64,000 nucleotides of DNA. Origin: Peribolospora baueri. Its lineage: Eukaryota > Basidiomycota > Peribolosporomycetes > Peribolosporales > Peribolosporaceae. Positions 1 to 11,435 of this stretch are shown piece by piece. Location of the stretch: the NCBI GenBank assembly GCA_029717555.1, contig JAMDHS010000107.1:1-64000 (forward strand). Direction: 5' to 3'. The translations under genes were made by a program, and so were the position numbers. The notes under the pieces were generated by a model, which saw nothing but the letters and a program-made list of their open reading frames with translations, searched no databases and was not told where the DNA came from. Position 1 is the first letter of the stretch; every line of letters starts with the position of its first letter.

Positions 1-68
<68 letters not shown>
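1..68. repeat. Poly(A) homopolymer at window edge
   Basis: The window opens with about 68 consecutive A residues and then turns abruptly into ordinary sequence holding a splice donor of the MTR3 gene (minus strand, donor at 102-97). This looks like a scaffold end or assembly/sequencing artefact. A retrotransposon tail is less likely, because no element lies next to it and the flanking DNA is a host gene intron. Confidence 0.85.
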
Positions 69-70
<2 letters not shown>

Positions 71-836
71 ATGGGAGTCCGCCTCTCCCGTCCGAAACTC
101 ACCTTGTTGGGCGTGCGCCTACGATCTCGGTCTGCGAAGGGCGCGTAGCGAACCTGAACGTTGAGCTTTGCATCGGACGAGAAGGCCTGGTTGCGTGCTG
201 GCCTGGGGCCGTAGCTGAGAGGGGGGAGGGACGAAAGGGAAGGGGTGAGCGGGAAGCGGGACGGAGGGGATCGGGTGGTCGTTGTCGTGGTGGTCGTGGT
301 CGTCGCCGTCGTCGATCGACCATCTACCTGCGATCGACGTCCCATCGGGCGGGCAGAGAAGCGACGACCATGTAGGCGCTCTTCTGTGTGCTCGCCCATT
401 CGCCGCCCCGTGCCGCCGATGCACGGAGACGACAGGGCAGACGAAGATGAAGACAAAGACAAAGACAAAGACGAGGGGGGAAAGCGACCGGCCCTTCCTT
501 CACTCACACCGCGCACGCCATCTTCACCCTGCCTGTCTCGATGTACGCTGACCCGTCGGCCTGGGCTACGAGGCCGAGCTGGAGGACTGAACGGGGTGGG
601 AGGCAGGCAGGCAGGGACATGCACGTGCACGTGAGTGGAGGAGACGGGGGCAGGAAAAAAAGGAGGACATGACATGACATGACACGACATGGCGTCTCAC
701 AGATCGGTCGGACGTCGTGCGGCGCCCTGTCCTCGTCGCGTCTTCGCTTAGCCGGGGACGGACGATCAGTGTCAAAAAAAATCGGGAACGTGGTTTCCGG
801 GCCGTTGATCCTCCGTCGGTCAAAGGCGAGGGCCAT
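69..836 (-). CDS. MTR3: Exosome complex subunit MTR3 (partial, 3' end missing)
   Basis: This is an RNase PH-fold core subunit of the 3'-5' RNA exosome, which processes and degrades RNA in nucleus and cytoplasm. Exons read 836-701, 586-508 and 214-103 (minus strand), all with GTGAG donors and AG acceptors, and the phases agree. The joined protein begins with about 40 family-unlike residues. It then reads RPIFLQLGLVAQADGSAYIE (about residues 43-62), TGRVKMACAVYGPRPA, and a segment ending in VQVRYAPFADRDRRR. These are the N-terminal RNase PH signatures of MTR3/EXOSC6, where the loop after ACAVYGPR aligns best with MTR3 rather than RRP41. A further donor (GTGAGT, 102-97) shows the gene continues beyond position 68, where the sequence gives way to poly(A). 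It is divergent from the RRM gene. RRP41 is the main alternative name. Confidence 0.8.
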
Positions 837-2997
837 GATGATGGTGATGGGGGGTGGTGATTGCGGCGATCGTGATCTTCTCTGATCTGTTTGGTGCCGA
901 CGAAAGATGGCCGGCGTGGACGATGCGATGGCCGCGTCGGGCGACGAGAAGAACCGAGAAGAAGAGAAGGAGAGCGTCGGCGGTGGTTAAGGTTCGGGCC
1001 TACGTACCATTAGTCGTCGCTCCGGGTGGTCGGTCTCCTGGCTGCCTCATTCAATTGACTGCGGCAATTGCATCACGTGGGCCGGCCGGCGGCGGGACCA
1101 GCTCGACGGTGAGCTCGATCAGAGCGAGTGGGGACGGATACGGGAGGGAGCAGGGCGAAGGCGAGGGAGATAGGCGGCAACGACGACGACGAGGAGGACG
1201 AGGGCAAGAAGGAGAGACGATGACAACGATGACGACAACGACGACAACCACAACGACCGCCTCCCCCAATCGTCCGTGCGAGCCCGTCCCTTCTTTTCCC
1301 CCGCCCCTTGCCTTGCCGTACCCCTCCCTACCCCTACCCTACCCCTGTCCCTGCCCCCTTCCCTTCCACCGTAGTTCAAGCGGACCGTGTAGTGAAACAT
1401 GTACGGTACGGAAAACGATCCATGTACCTGGATGGCTCGGTGGGAAAGAAGCAAGGCTGGGACGTGGGCGACACGAACACTTACACGAACACCAACACGG
1501 CTCTCACGTCCAGTCAGCGTCAGCGACCGCGTCGGCTCGTCGTCCGACGGGGGCCGACGTCCCGAATGGCATGACCGACTGCGGCCTTGGCTGGCCATTC
1601 CTCCCTCCATTTAGCGGGCCGGGGCAAGCTCGCGTCCGATCTACTACAGCACCGAGTCGCAGTTCGCAGTCGCAACTTTGGCCGCTAGTACTTCCTTCTC
1701 CGGCCGAAGCCATGGATGGATGTGGTTCGTGGCGATTCATTGCATGGGCCGCGAATGACGAGTCCGCCAGGATGGCGAGCATGGAATGGCTTCCTACCGC
1801 AGCCGCAGCCGCAGCCAGCCGCCCCCAGTTGTCGTTGCTTAGGCCGCAGTCAGTAGCTAGCTATTGAGCCCTGCCTCTGTCTGTCCATCCGTAGTCGACC
1901 TCGCCCGCCCACCCTCGCACCAGCCGGAGCCGCCCGGCTTGCGCGCCGTCTCCGTCTCCGTCTCCGTCTATCCATCTGGCTCTGGTTCCATTCATCGAAT
2001 GAATCATTGGTCCGCATCGCCCGGCGCTAAGTCTAAACAGCCACTTCACTTCCACTCCAACCGTGCTTAAGCAGTTCTCTCCACGTCCCGTCCCGTCCGC
2101 TTCCCTCGTTCCTTCGCGCACCTACGCATGCCCATCCTCGTGCGGCCAGGGGCGAGGGCGAGAAGAGGGCGAGGGCAAGGGGTGGAGGGAAAAGGGAGAA
2201 GAGAAGAGCGACGACGTCGAGCGAGACGTCGTAACTGTCCTCCCCAACTTACGTCATCATCGCGTCCATACGCGCAGACGAAGGAAGAAGGAAGAAGCTA
2301 GCCGGCCCCCTCGACGTCGTACAAGGTTGCCCGGCAGGCTGGCTGCGTGCGGCACTGCGGTGCTTGTGTACGACCTTGCGTTGGGTTCGCACGACACACG
2401 TACCATCATACTATCCTTAACTCGACCGCTCGCCCCGTCCTTCTTTCCTCCATCGTCGAGTCAAGTCTCCTCGTCGAGGTCCGAGGAACGCCAGCGACAC
2501 CGACCGACGAAGCGAAGGCGATGCCACGGCTCCAGATCCGCCCACACACACACCCCGCTCGCCACGGCAGACTGTATTCTACGAGCTCATTACATACTTG
2601 CGTACCTAAGTAGCGTCTGCTTCCGGCCGCGAGCAGTCGACAAGCAAAGGGGCGACACGAGAGGAGACAGGATCGACGACCGACGACGACGACGACGACG
2701 ACGACGACGGACGGAAGGAGGAAGGAAGGGGTGCGAGCGAGCGAACGACGCACTGGCCTGGCCGGACCGACGGCGAGCGAGTGAACAGAGTTAAAAACCG
2801 CGACCCTCCTTTTCCTTTTTCTTGCCTCCCCCCGCTCTTTCTTTTCCTCCTCTTCCTCCATCCCCCCTTCGCCTCGTCTGCTTCCTTCCCTTCTCTTTCC
2901 ACCACCACCACCACCCGAGCAAGCGACGACGACGACACCGACACCGACACCGACACCGACATCGACATCGACGCCGCCCCTTCCACCCCTCCTCGCC
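837..2997. other. Divergent intergenic region MTR3 / RRM gene
   Basis: About 2.2 kb of head-to-head upstream sequence with no convincing gene. It is rich in simple runs: a C/T tract around 1290-1370, an ACG/CAA-type tract near 1195-1260, a CGA run at about 2681-2709, and an ACCGAC hexamer run at about 2935-2970 just before the RRM start codon. Long reading frames here are open in several frames at once and are low-complexity, so I treat them as compositional. Confidence 0.6.
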
Positions 2998-5693
2998 ATG
3001 AGCGCCGACCACCAGGCCACCTACGACGACCCCCGCGTCGTCCTCGTTCACAACCTCCCCAGGCAGGGTGAGTAGTCCTCCGCCCGAGTCCGAGTCCGAT
3101 GTAGCTCGCACTGCTCACTCCGCCCTACCTCGTCCTCCCTCAGTCAACGACGTCTGGCTCAAGACCCTCTTCGGCTCCGTCGGTGAGCCCACCACGCCCC
3201 TCCTCTCCCTTTCCCCCAGCACGCCCACGCTGACTTTGCACCCCCCCTCCGCGCCCCCCGACAGGCAACGTCGAAGCGGTCGAGCTGACCTTCCCCAACC
3301 AGATGGCCACCGGACACGCCGTTGTCACCTTTCAGACCCCAGAGCACGCCGTCGCCAGCCTCGACTTGGATGGTTTCGTCGCCCTCGGATCCAGTCTGTG
3401 CGTTCCCTGCCCGCGGCCGACATGACAGGGTGAAAAGCTGACGCCTTGCGCCTTGCCCTTGGTGGCGCATTCACCCTTCTAATTCGCATCCCTCGCCTCG
3501 TCCCCCCCCCAGTCAAGTCCGTCTCCGTGCAGATCCCAACCGTCGCTCCCTATATAAACCTCCCAGGCCGGATAACTCGCTCGGCGTCCTCTTCGACCGC
3601 CGCGCTTCCCTTCCTGAGGGCAGGTTGGCCTCGGCTGCCGTCGCCGCCGCCGCCGATGCGGGCGCTGCCAGGATGCTTTTCAATGGCCCCCCCAAGCCCG
3701 TCGCTCCGGCCGCACACAAGAACCTGTGAGCTTGGAGCCGGAGCAAGGCGATGGCAAGGAAGCGGCAGACGCACATTTGCTCATCCCATCCCCTCTTGGC
3801 TCTCCCTAGTTACGTCCTCAACCTTCCCCTCGACGCGACCACCGACCAGTTGGCGGGCCTCTTTGGCACGTACGGAAGGGTCGTTCACTGCGTCATCCTC
3901 GCCATGCTCGACAACCAGGCTAGGTCAGTCCAGCGTCGCTCGATCGAATCGTCTCATTCGGCCCCGGAGGCCTTGATCCGCTTGGCGCTCGCAAGTCTTG
4001 CACTGATCCTTGTCCGCTTGCTTTGCACAGGCGCAGGGGCTTCATTGACATGTCCTCGCCCGACGAGGCCAAATCGGCCATTGAGGGACTCAACGGCTAC
4101 GTATGGAACGGCTATCCTATCGAGGTTTCCGTGAGTAAATGCTGCGCCACGCTGCGGGCCAAGCGATCCACGACGCCAAGCTGAGCTGTGCATGTTCGCC
4201 TCGCCTCTACGCCTCGGATCAGTATGCCATCGTTCAGCGTGGCAATCCCTTCGACGAGACGCACGGTGGCAAGGGCATCGTGAAGCGCAATGGTGAGCAC
4301 TGCCTGTCGGAGTCGCGAGTCGCCTCCACTTTGGATGTCCCTCTGAAATCAAATCTCCCTCCCTCTATCGCCCGCCAAGCAGTGCCTCGCAATCGCTACA
4401 ACACCGGCCCTCGCCGCGTTCCAAGCGACTCTTCCATGACCCCCGCTGGCCCTTTCCCTCCGAACCTGTCCACTCTCCAGCCTCGGCACGTCTCTGCCCC
4501 CATCTCCGCCACCGTCCCCAATAGCCCTTCTTACCCGCCCGAGAGCATGATGACCCCGCCTCAGGGGCCAGTGACCGCCATCGACCCTTTCACCCTTCTC
4601 ATCACCGGCCTCGCCCCCTCGGACTGCCTCGACGATGAGGACTTCAAGGCCTTCTTGTCCCCCTTTGGCCACGTCACAAACGCCACGCTGAGCAAGGACG
4701 AGGCGGGCGTGTCGCGCGGCTTTGGAGTCGTCTCCTTCTCCACCGTCCTCGACGCTGCCGCCGCTAGGGCCGTCCTCGATGGCCAACTCCTCAACGGTCG
4801 CAAGATCTCCGCCTTGCCTCTGTATTTCACTCCTTCGCAGCTCGTCAGGGACGCTTATGTGGTGTGTGCACGCGTCGTTGCCGCCGCCGCCGTCACACAC
4901 CAGCATGGATTGACCGCCGCTTGTGTTTCCTCAGTCCTCCCAGGTCCCCTCCTCCCCTGCGCCCTTCTTGTCTTCGACCATGACAGACATGTTCTCGTCG
5001 CAAGCCATGGCTCCCCAGTTGAGCGCCGATGGCTACTTTAACCACCCTCTTCACTACAACCCGCACTTGCCGCCCATCTCCCGGTCGGTCAGCTTGCCTC
5101 GCACGACGATGCACACCAGCCCTTTATCCACCGAAGCCACCGACGCCCTCCGCGGCCACATTCCCCCCGCCGCCCGCACGCCCAAGCCCAACAATGCGAC
5201 GAGCGCCCGCTCGCCGAACGACAGTCTGGGCGGCGACCCCAAGCAGCACCTCCAGGGCCTCGCCTCGGGCCTCCCCGCGCTTCTCAGCGTCAGCCCACAC
5301 AGTTCGGCGTCGAGCAGCACTGCCAGCTGTCGCTCGCCTGCGAGTCAGTTCAGCGCCAACGAAAGTCCGGAGAGCAGGCGCACGAGCCTGTCGGACGACC
5401 CCGTCTGGGCTCCCTCGCACGGCCCTGGCGAGGACGAAGGGTGGAGCTCCGCCGTCGTCGCCGTCAAGGGCTCGCCCGTCAAGAGGCTCAACGGCAGCAG
5501 TTCGCCTAGCTGTCCTAGTAGGGTGAGCCTCGGCCGTCGTCGGATCGACGCGCCAGGAAGCGATACGCCCCGAAGCGATACGCACGGAAGCCGACCGTCT
5601 TCCTTTCTACCTACCTCCTGGCCTTGGCAGGGTTCCACCTCGGACGACGGCTTTCGCCTCAATCCTCCCGACCTGAGTGCTTTGAAGGTCTAG
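2998..5693 (+). CDS. Three-RRM RNA-binding protein
   Basis: Predicted 658-aa RNA-binding protein from nine exons: 2998-3067, 3144-3182, 3265-3397, 3513-3725, 3810-3923, 4031-4130, 4223-4292, 4383-4861, 4935-5693. Three RRM folds are visible. RRM1 (about residues 14-88) has RNP2-like VVLVHNLP and a degenerate RNP1, GHAVVTFQ. RRM2 (about 152-222) has LYVLNLPL and RRGFIDMS. RRM3 (about 317-395) has TLLITGLA and SRGFGVVSF. The last 250 residues are Ser/Pro-rich and probably disordered, with SPxR-type motifs that could be phosphorylated. I cannot assign an orthologue; the layout resembles fungal multi-RRM mRNA regulators. A candidate in-frame intron (5523-5630) lies in the tail; splicing it would give 622 aa. 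The donor at 3398 (GTGCGT) was chosen because it alone keeps frame into exon 4. Confidence 0.85.
5523..5630 (+). other. Candidate retained in-frame intron
   Basis: A 108-nt segment inside the last exon starts GTGAGC, ends TTGGCAG after a pyrimidine-rich stretch, has no in-frame stop, and is a multiple of three. Both spliced and unspliced mRNAs would encode full-length proteins differing by 36 residues. Confidence 0.5.
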
Positions 5694-6661
5694 GAGGCGC
5701 GCCAATTTCGTTTCGGTTCCCCCGTTTTCCCCCGGTTCAGCTCATCATGGTCTCGTGTGCCCTACCTCTCCAGTGTTTCTCGTCTCGTCCCGTCTCGTTC
5801 CGTCTCGGCCCGTGCAGGCGTGCTCCCTCTACCCAGTGCTACCTTGTTCACTCTCCTCCCTGCGTGCTCCATCCCCATTATTCCCCGTCCGTCCTCATTA
5901 TTCCCCGTCCGTTCGTCTCATCTTCGTATCATCGTATTTCCTAGGGCTCCCCCTTCCTCGGACGCCTTGGCCCCCATCATCAGCCCGCGCCTCCCATACG
6001 TCATCCTCCCCCGGCCTTGCCGCTGCGCTTCTTTTCCACGCATATCCTATGTCCTTGATATGGGCGCCCGCCGTCGTCGTCTTCGCCGTTTGTTCGATGG
6101 GCGATGATGGAGAATATCTATGTACATGCATTACTTTGTCGGAACCAGTCCGGCCTGTCTCGCATACTGTCGGACGTTGAGCAAATTTATTTGTTTTTTT
6201 TTTGGCGCCGTCCGTCTGTCTGTCTCGAGTGGCCGTGCGAGGAGGCGAAGCGGAGATGCGAAAGGCAAGGTAGGAGCGGAAGTGGTGTCGGGGCGCGAGT
6301 GGCTCGGCTCGGCTCGCTCGTACGGTCTCTTTTCGTCTCTTCTCATCTCATCCGCCGTTGGGACGTCGTCAAGCTCGACTACGTCGTACCAGACTTTTTG
6401 TTTTTGTTTTTTATACCTTTCCGCGCCCTCAGCCGTCCTTTCTGATGGGTGGCTGGCTGACCCGATACGACATGGGACATGGGACGAGGAGAGACGCGGT
6501 GGGACGAACGGGTCGGGAGGAGGGAGGACTCGGTTTGTATTGCTCGGAATACAGAGGGATCGATGATCCGGAATGCGAAGGAGGACGGAAGGAAAGACAG
6601 GAAAGACGGGGATGACGCGACGCGACGATCTCCTCGTTCCCCTTGAGCCAAAATGAAACTT
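5694..6661. other. Convergent 3' region, RRM gene / ORT1
   Basis: Tail-to-tail intergenic DNA with repeated GTCTC-type pyrimidine words near 5770-5815 and T-rich stretches near 6193 and 6400. No supported gene; the sequence is expected to hold both 3' UTRs. Confidence 0.6.
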
Positions 6662-8246
6662 TCAGCCAAAAGCCTTCCAAAGCTGGTTATAGATCAAAAA
6701 GATCATCGCCGAGCTAGGCGCACTCCGAAGCACGCTGATCCCGCATCCGGCGTACAAGCCTGGTAGGCCACGGGCACGGTAGATGTCGGCAAAGGTGCGT
6801 CCGAATGACTTTCGACCACCCGGTGGTGGTGGCTGCTGCTGCTGCTGCTGCTTCGGACGGCCGGCCGCTGCTTGCGGTTCTGGGGTGGTGGAGATGGCTC
6901 GGGATGGTTGTGCGAAGGCGGGGGATAGGGGATGAGAAGACGCCGACGTCGAGGGCGAAGGGGAAGCCGAAGTGGGGATAGGTGCCGGTCGTCGGTACTC
7001 GTCTGCCGTTTGCATCGCCGCCTTGACCGCGTCGAACGGGGCCGGGATAAAGTTCTGTGGTAGCAACGACGCGGGGGGGAATGTAGATGAGCGTTCCACG
7101 CACGTTCGTCTGACGCGAGGATATGTCTTGGAGAAAAGAAGGGAACCCACATAACTCATCCCGGCAGCCGCGCCAGCGAGCATGAGCTCCACCGCGCCCA
7201 AGTCCTTCTTGCCCACCACGACGTCGCCCCTGCCCACTCTCTCGTTCTCCCTCTGCCTCCATCGAATGAAGCGCGCGGTGACAAACTCGTACGCCAAGAA
7301 CCACGCGCAGCTGCCGCCCGTCTCCCTGAAAAGTGTCCCCAACTGGCCAGTCCACAGGCCTGCTAGACCCCGTTCGGAGACGGTGGTGCGGACGATAGTG
7401 AGCGGGCCTGGGAGGTCCCTGAACGCCGAAGGGGGCACCTTTGCCGCGCCGCCGCCGCCGCCGCCGCCAGCCGCTCTAGCTGAAGAAGAAGAAGACGACG
7501 AAGAAGAAGAAGAAGAAGACGAAGACGAAGAAGAGGCGGCGGCGGAGAAGAGAGCGGCTTGCTCGCGAGCGACCATCTGGACCTGCATGCGACACTTGAC
7601 GTGCTCAATCGGCGTCAAGACGACCGAGGCGCATGCGCCCGCTGCCGACGCTGCCAAGGCCAGTTGTGGCATCGAGAGCGGCGCCGGGACGGCAGAGGAG
7701 GAGGGGCCGGACGGAGTGTTGCCGGAGACGAGCCGTATGCCGTCTTGGACGCGGTTGTAGACCAAAAAGAGCGTCGAGTTTTCCACCGCCGCGCCGAGGA
7801 GGGGGAGGGATATGCCCTGCGATGAAAGCAGGCGTGGCGAGGAATCGGGAGGGAGGAGTGAGCGACGCCGAGAGAGGGTGGAAAACGAGCGAGCGAGGGA
7901 GATGGACACCAACTCTATACAACCCCTTCACGCCCTCCCTCCTCATCGTCGTGACAAAACAGTCCAAAGCGCCCTTGTACCTCGCCGGCTCGTCCAGCGG
8001 CTGGGACTGAAGGCGAACCTTGACGAGGTCGGGCGGGTGTTCGATGACTTTGGCGCACATGCCTGCGACCTGCGGGTGGGGGGAGCGACGAAGGTGAGCG
8101 AAGGTGGCCGCCGAGTCATCGAATTGAAGCTCTTTCTCGAAGACGAAGACTCTCTCCGGAACGACCAAGGCAGGCCGAACACTCACGCTGCCAAACACGA
8201 CGTCCTTCGCCGCATCGTTCCACGCCGCGGACGTGTGCACGGCCAT
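6662..8246 (-). CDS. ORT1: Mitochondrial carrier, ORT1-like (ornithine/basic amino acid)
   Basis: Predicted 424-aa SLC25-family transporter of the inner mitochondrial membrane, probably exchanging ornithine/arginine to link mitochondrial ornithine synthesis with cytosolic arginine synthesis. Exons: 8246-8187, 8069-7914, 7816-7151, 7054-6662. All three carrier repeats show their signature: PPDLVKVR (about 32-39), PIEHVKCR, and APFDAVKA in repeat 3. The stretch AGMCAKVIEHPPDLVKVRLQ and the repeat-1 end GISLPLLGAAVENSTLF match the ORT1/ARG11 subgroup closely. The protein is about 120 aa longer than a usual carrier. The extra length lies in two loops: a poly-Ser then poly-Gly run after repeat-2 helix 1, and a Ser/Pro segment with a Gln-then-Pro run after the third signature. 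The start chosen is the first ATG; GTG codons upstream were ignored. Substrate is inferred from subfamily resemblance. Confidence 0.85.
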
Positions 8247-9175
8247 CACCGCTGCCCGCTCCGGCTCCTCCAGGGCGCTTCGAACGAACACGGGTGGTGG
8301 GGAGGAGGAGGATGTGGCGAGGCTGTGAGGAAGCGTTTTGTCGGTGGTGGCGAGCGAGGCGTGGCGGGGTGGAGGTGGATAGTGGGCAAAGAAACGGGAG
8401 GGGAATAGAAGAGGTGAAGGAGGAGGAGGAGGAACAAGGCGAGGCGTGAACGGCTGGGACGGCGAAGGCGAACGGCGCCCTGTCTCGCCCGCGTCTTGTG
8501 TCTCGAAGACGAAAGATGGGGGAGGGAAGAGCGAGAGAAGAGCGAGAGAAGAGAGAGAGGAGGAAAAAAAAAGCGAGAAGACGTTGAAGAGGGCTGCTAT
8601 CGGCCCATCGTACGTTTTGACGACTGGAGTTCTATCGATCTATGTAGTATGTAGGATGTTGGATGAAAAGCCGTCGGTCGGTCGGTCGGCGCCAAGGTGG
8701 GAGGGACGGATGATGGACGATGGTGGAGGGAGGACCGCACTGGTCGGGCGAGACTAACGTCGGGCCTACTCTCCACCTTGGGCGAAGCGACGGATGGGAC
8801 GGAATGGGACGGTCCGACGGTGGCGAAGGGCGACCGAGGTGGTGAAGATGAGAAGAAGCAAGAAGCAAGAAGAAGAGCCGCGACAGATCGTGTCTATCGC
8901 CATCGGTCCGTCCATCGGTCCGTCAGCCGCCGACGGTCGCCTAGTTTCGGTACTCTACTTCACACCACCACGCCTCTTCTCATCGGCCCTTTCGACATCT
9001 GACGGAGGGAGGGTAGTGGACGCTCGAAAAAAACCGCCGTTTCCTTTCCATTATCACGATCGAAACCACGACACGACGATCGAAGCACGACCAAGCGAGC
9101 AAGCGCCGCGCAGCCGACGACGCGATGAGTAAGTAATATACATACACAGCGACGGCTCACGACGGAAACGAACAC
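8247..9175. other. Intergenic: ORT1 upstream region / HIS5 3' end
   Basis: Holds the ORT1 5' leader and promoter and the HIS5 3' UTR, both genes pointing left. Visible features are a GTCG tetranucleotide run at 8673-8689 and purine-rich GAGAGAAGAGC repeats near 8528-8560. No gene supported. Confidence 0.55.
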
Positions 9176-10748
9176 TCAAGCGAGCAACTCCTTGAGCAAC
9201 TCGACAAGCTTCTCCATCTCTTCCCTCGTACCGATCGTCACGCGCAAGCACCCCCGGCACCCGAGCTCCTTAGCCCTGAAGCGCACGACAAGGCCTCTGT
9301 GCTCGGCCATCTCCTTGTAGATCTCTCCGGCTCTCTCGCTACTCGGCTCGCCTCCCTGATCACGCGGGGCGTTGAGGATCTCGACGAGGACAAAGTTGGA
9401 TCCCTTGCCGCTCAGCACTCTGCCCGTGGCGGGGATGGTGGCCAGCTGGGCGAGAAACCAGTCGCGGTTCGAGAGAAGCGTCTGCAGGTTCGTGCGCATC
9501 GTCTCGACGCCGGCGGGCGAGAGGCCGAGCGAGGCGAGGTGGGCGGTGGGCGCGCCGATGTTGTAGGGCGCCTTGGTGTTGTTGAGAAGCTGGATGATAG
9601 GCGGTTGAGCGAACGCGGCGCCGAGGCTGCGGGGCGAATAAAAGGAAAAGTCAATGACGCCGTTGGCCTACGTCCTAGTCGCTTCGCCGGGCGCTCACCG
9701 AATGGCAGCCAGACCAAACGCCTTGCTGAGCGTCTGAACGACGACCAAATTCTGGTACTCCTTGATGAGACTGCAAGCGCTCACGTCCCTCACGGGCCTA
9801 CCCTGGCTGGCGGCGTCGAGGTGCTCCTGTGCGATGGCGAAATCGATGTAGGCCTCGTCGACGACGACCAAGCCGTTGTAGGCCGGGTTATCGAGCACGC
9901 GGCGGATGTCGGACAGAGGGAGGAGCGAGCCGGTGGGGTTACCGGGAGAGCAGAGGAAGATGAGCTTGATGTCTCGATCGGCAGCGGCGGCCTTGTTGAC
10001 CTCGTCGACGCGAAGCATAAATCGCTTGCAGCCGTCGCTGTCCACATCGAGGGGAACCTGTACGACCTCAAGGTCATTGATCATGGCGCACACGGTGTAC
10101 ATGCCGTAGGTGGGGGGGCAGATGAGGATCTTGTCGCGGCCGGGGCGGCAGGTGACGCGCTGGAGGAGGTCGAGCACCTCGTCGCTTCCGACGCCGAGAA
10201 AGACGAAGGGGGAGCCGCCGGTGGGGTCATAGGCGTCGGTGAAGGGGAGGCCGCGGAACTTGGCCCAGCTGGTCTTGACGTGGAACAGGGACGGATCCGG
10301 GTAGCGGTGGAGCGCGAGGGGGTCTTCGTCGAGCGTGGGCGCGCGGAGGGCGGCGGTGCTGGCGGAGGAGGAGGTCGAGGTCAAAGTTGAGCTCGGGGTG
10401 CCGTTGGCGGCGCTGGCGACGGTGGAGGTGCCGGGGGGAAGGGCGTGGCCGAGAGCGTGCTCGTTGGCGTCGAGGAGGATGCCGGACTGGGAGGAGAGAG
10501 GAAGCAAGTGAGCGAACGAGGAGCGAGCGTTCCTTTCGTTTCGCTTCTTTTCTCGTCCACGACCCGATGGGCGGGCAGGCGGAACTGACCTGATAGTCAT
10601 CCCTGGCGCACCGGTAAGGCTCCAGCTGGAAGATGTTGGGCCTGACGACCTTTGCGATGTCAAAGTGGGGCGGCTTGAGGGCGACGTGCTTGGCGTCGCC
10701 GGTGAGCTTGGCCGTCGAGTCGGTGAGGCCGTGAATGTGGACGGGCAT
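9176..10748 (-). CDS. HIS5: Histidinol-phosphate aminotransferase
   Basis: Predicted 465-aa fold-type I PLP enzyme converting imidazole acetol phosphate plus glutamate to L-histidinol phosphate, the seventh step of histidine biosynthesis. Exons: 10748-10590, 10486-9699, 9626-9176. Recognisable class-II aminotransferase blocks are LDANEHALG, YPDPS, FLGVGSDEVLDLLQRVTCRP, CPPTYGMYTV, FLCSPGNPTGSLL, VVVDEAYIDFA, and TLSKAFGLAAIRLG with the PLP lysine at about residue 308. The C-terminal arginine region SNFVLVEI..LVVRFR..LRVTIGT is present. The protein is longer than yeast HIS5 because of a Ser/Thr/Ala-rich insert after LDANEHALG. It shares a divergent upstream region with SEC65. Confidence 0.95.
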
Positions 10749-11435
10749 GGCGGAGGTGGGAGGAGGGTGAGGGTGAGGGTGAGGGTGAGCGAGAGGTGGG
10801 CTTGGGTGTGGTTGAATTTGAAGGAGTGACTGATGAGTGTCGGAAGACGAGACTGACGTCGGGTCTGTCTGAGCGCGTCGGTCTGATCGGCTGGGGCGCG
10901 GCTTGCTCGTCGCTGGTTGCTGGTTGCTGGCGCTCGTCTGTCGTTCGCTCGCTCGTTCGCTTCCTTTTAGAACGCGCGACGGGGGTCGTGGCCGAGGCTG
11001 AGGCCGAGGAGTTGACGGTGGGCCTTGTTAGTAAACGATCGAGGGCGAGGGGAGACGCAAGGAGGGTGGGAAGAGACGAATGGAAGGAAGAAGGAAGGGA
11101 GAAGGAAGAAGGTGGCTCAGTGTAGAATACTAAATAGAGTTGCAGTGGTGACGTCGACGCCTTCTGATGTTGACTCGACTCGACTCGACTCGACTGACTC
11201 GCACAACAAATCTGTTCGCCCCGGATCCATCCGTCCTTTCGTTCCCAACCACGCCCACTCTTTCCGGAGGCCCGTGCATGGATGGACCACCACGCCAGGA
11301 GGTGGCCCAAGCGTGGGAACACGGCGCGGATGGGAAGCCATGCGCTTCGACCGCTCCACGCCCCGATCGACACACACACAGATACACAGACGCTCGTCCA
11401 CCTCGCCGGCCAGCGACGCCGACAACAACAACAAC
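10749..11435. other. Divergent promoter region HIS5 / SEC65
   Basis: Head-to-head upstream region of about 690 nt. It contains GAGGGT repeats at 10765-10788 (leader of HIS5) and an ACTCG pentamer run near 11170-11192. No Gcn4-type TGACTCA was noted on a quick read, and no coding feature is supported. Confidence 0.55.

Noticed and set aside
1-68. Poly(A) as the tail of a non-LTR retrotransposon or processed gene copy
   Set aside because: No element, target-site duplication or spliced gene copy lies beside it; the flank is an ordinary intron of MTR3.
854-1867. A 337-codon open frame upstream of the RRM gene
   Set aside because: Low-complexity (Arg, Thr, Pro/Ser runs), overlaps other open frames in all phases, no motif, and lies in a divergent promoter region.
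7182-7760. A 192-codon plus-strand frame with poly-Glu
   Set aside because: It is the antisense shadow of the poly-Ser/Gly insert of the ORT1-like carrier.
9299-10390. A 363-codon plus-strand frame
   Set aside because: Entirely antisense to HIS5, whose protein motifs are unmistakable.
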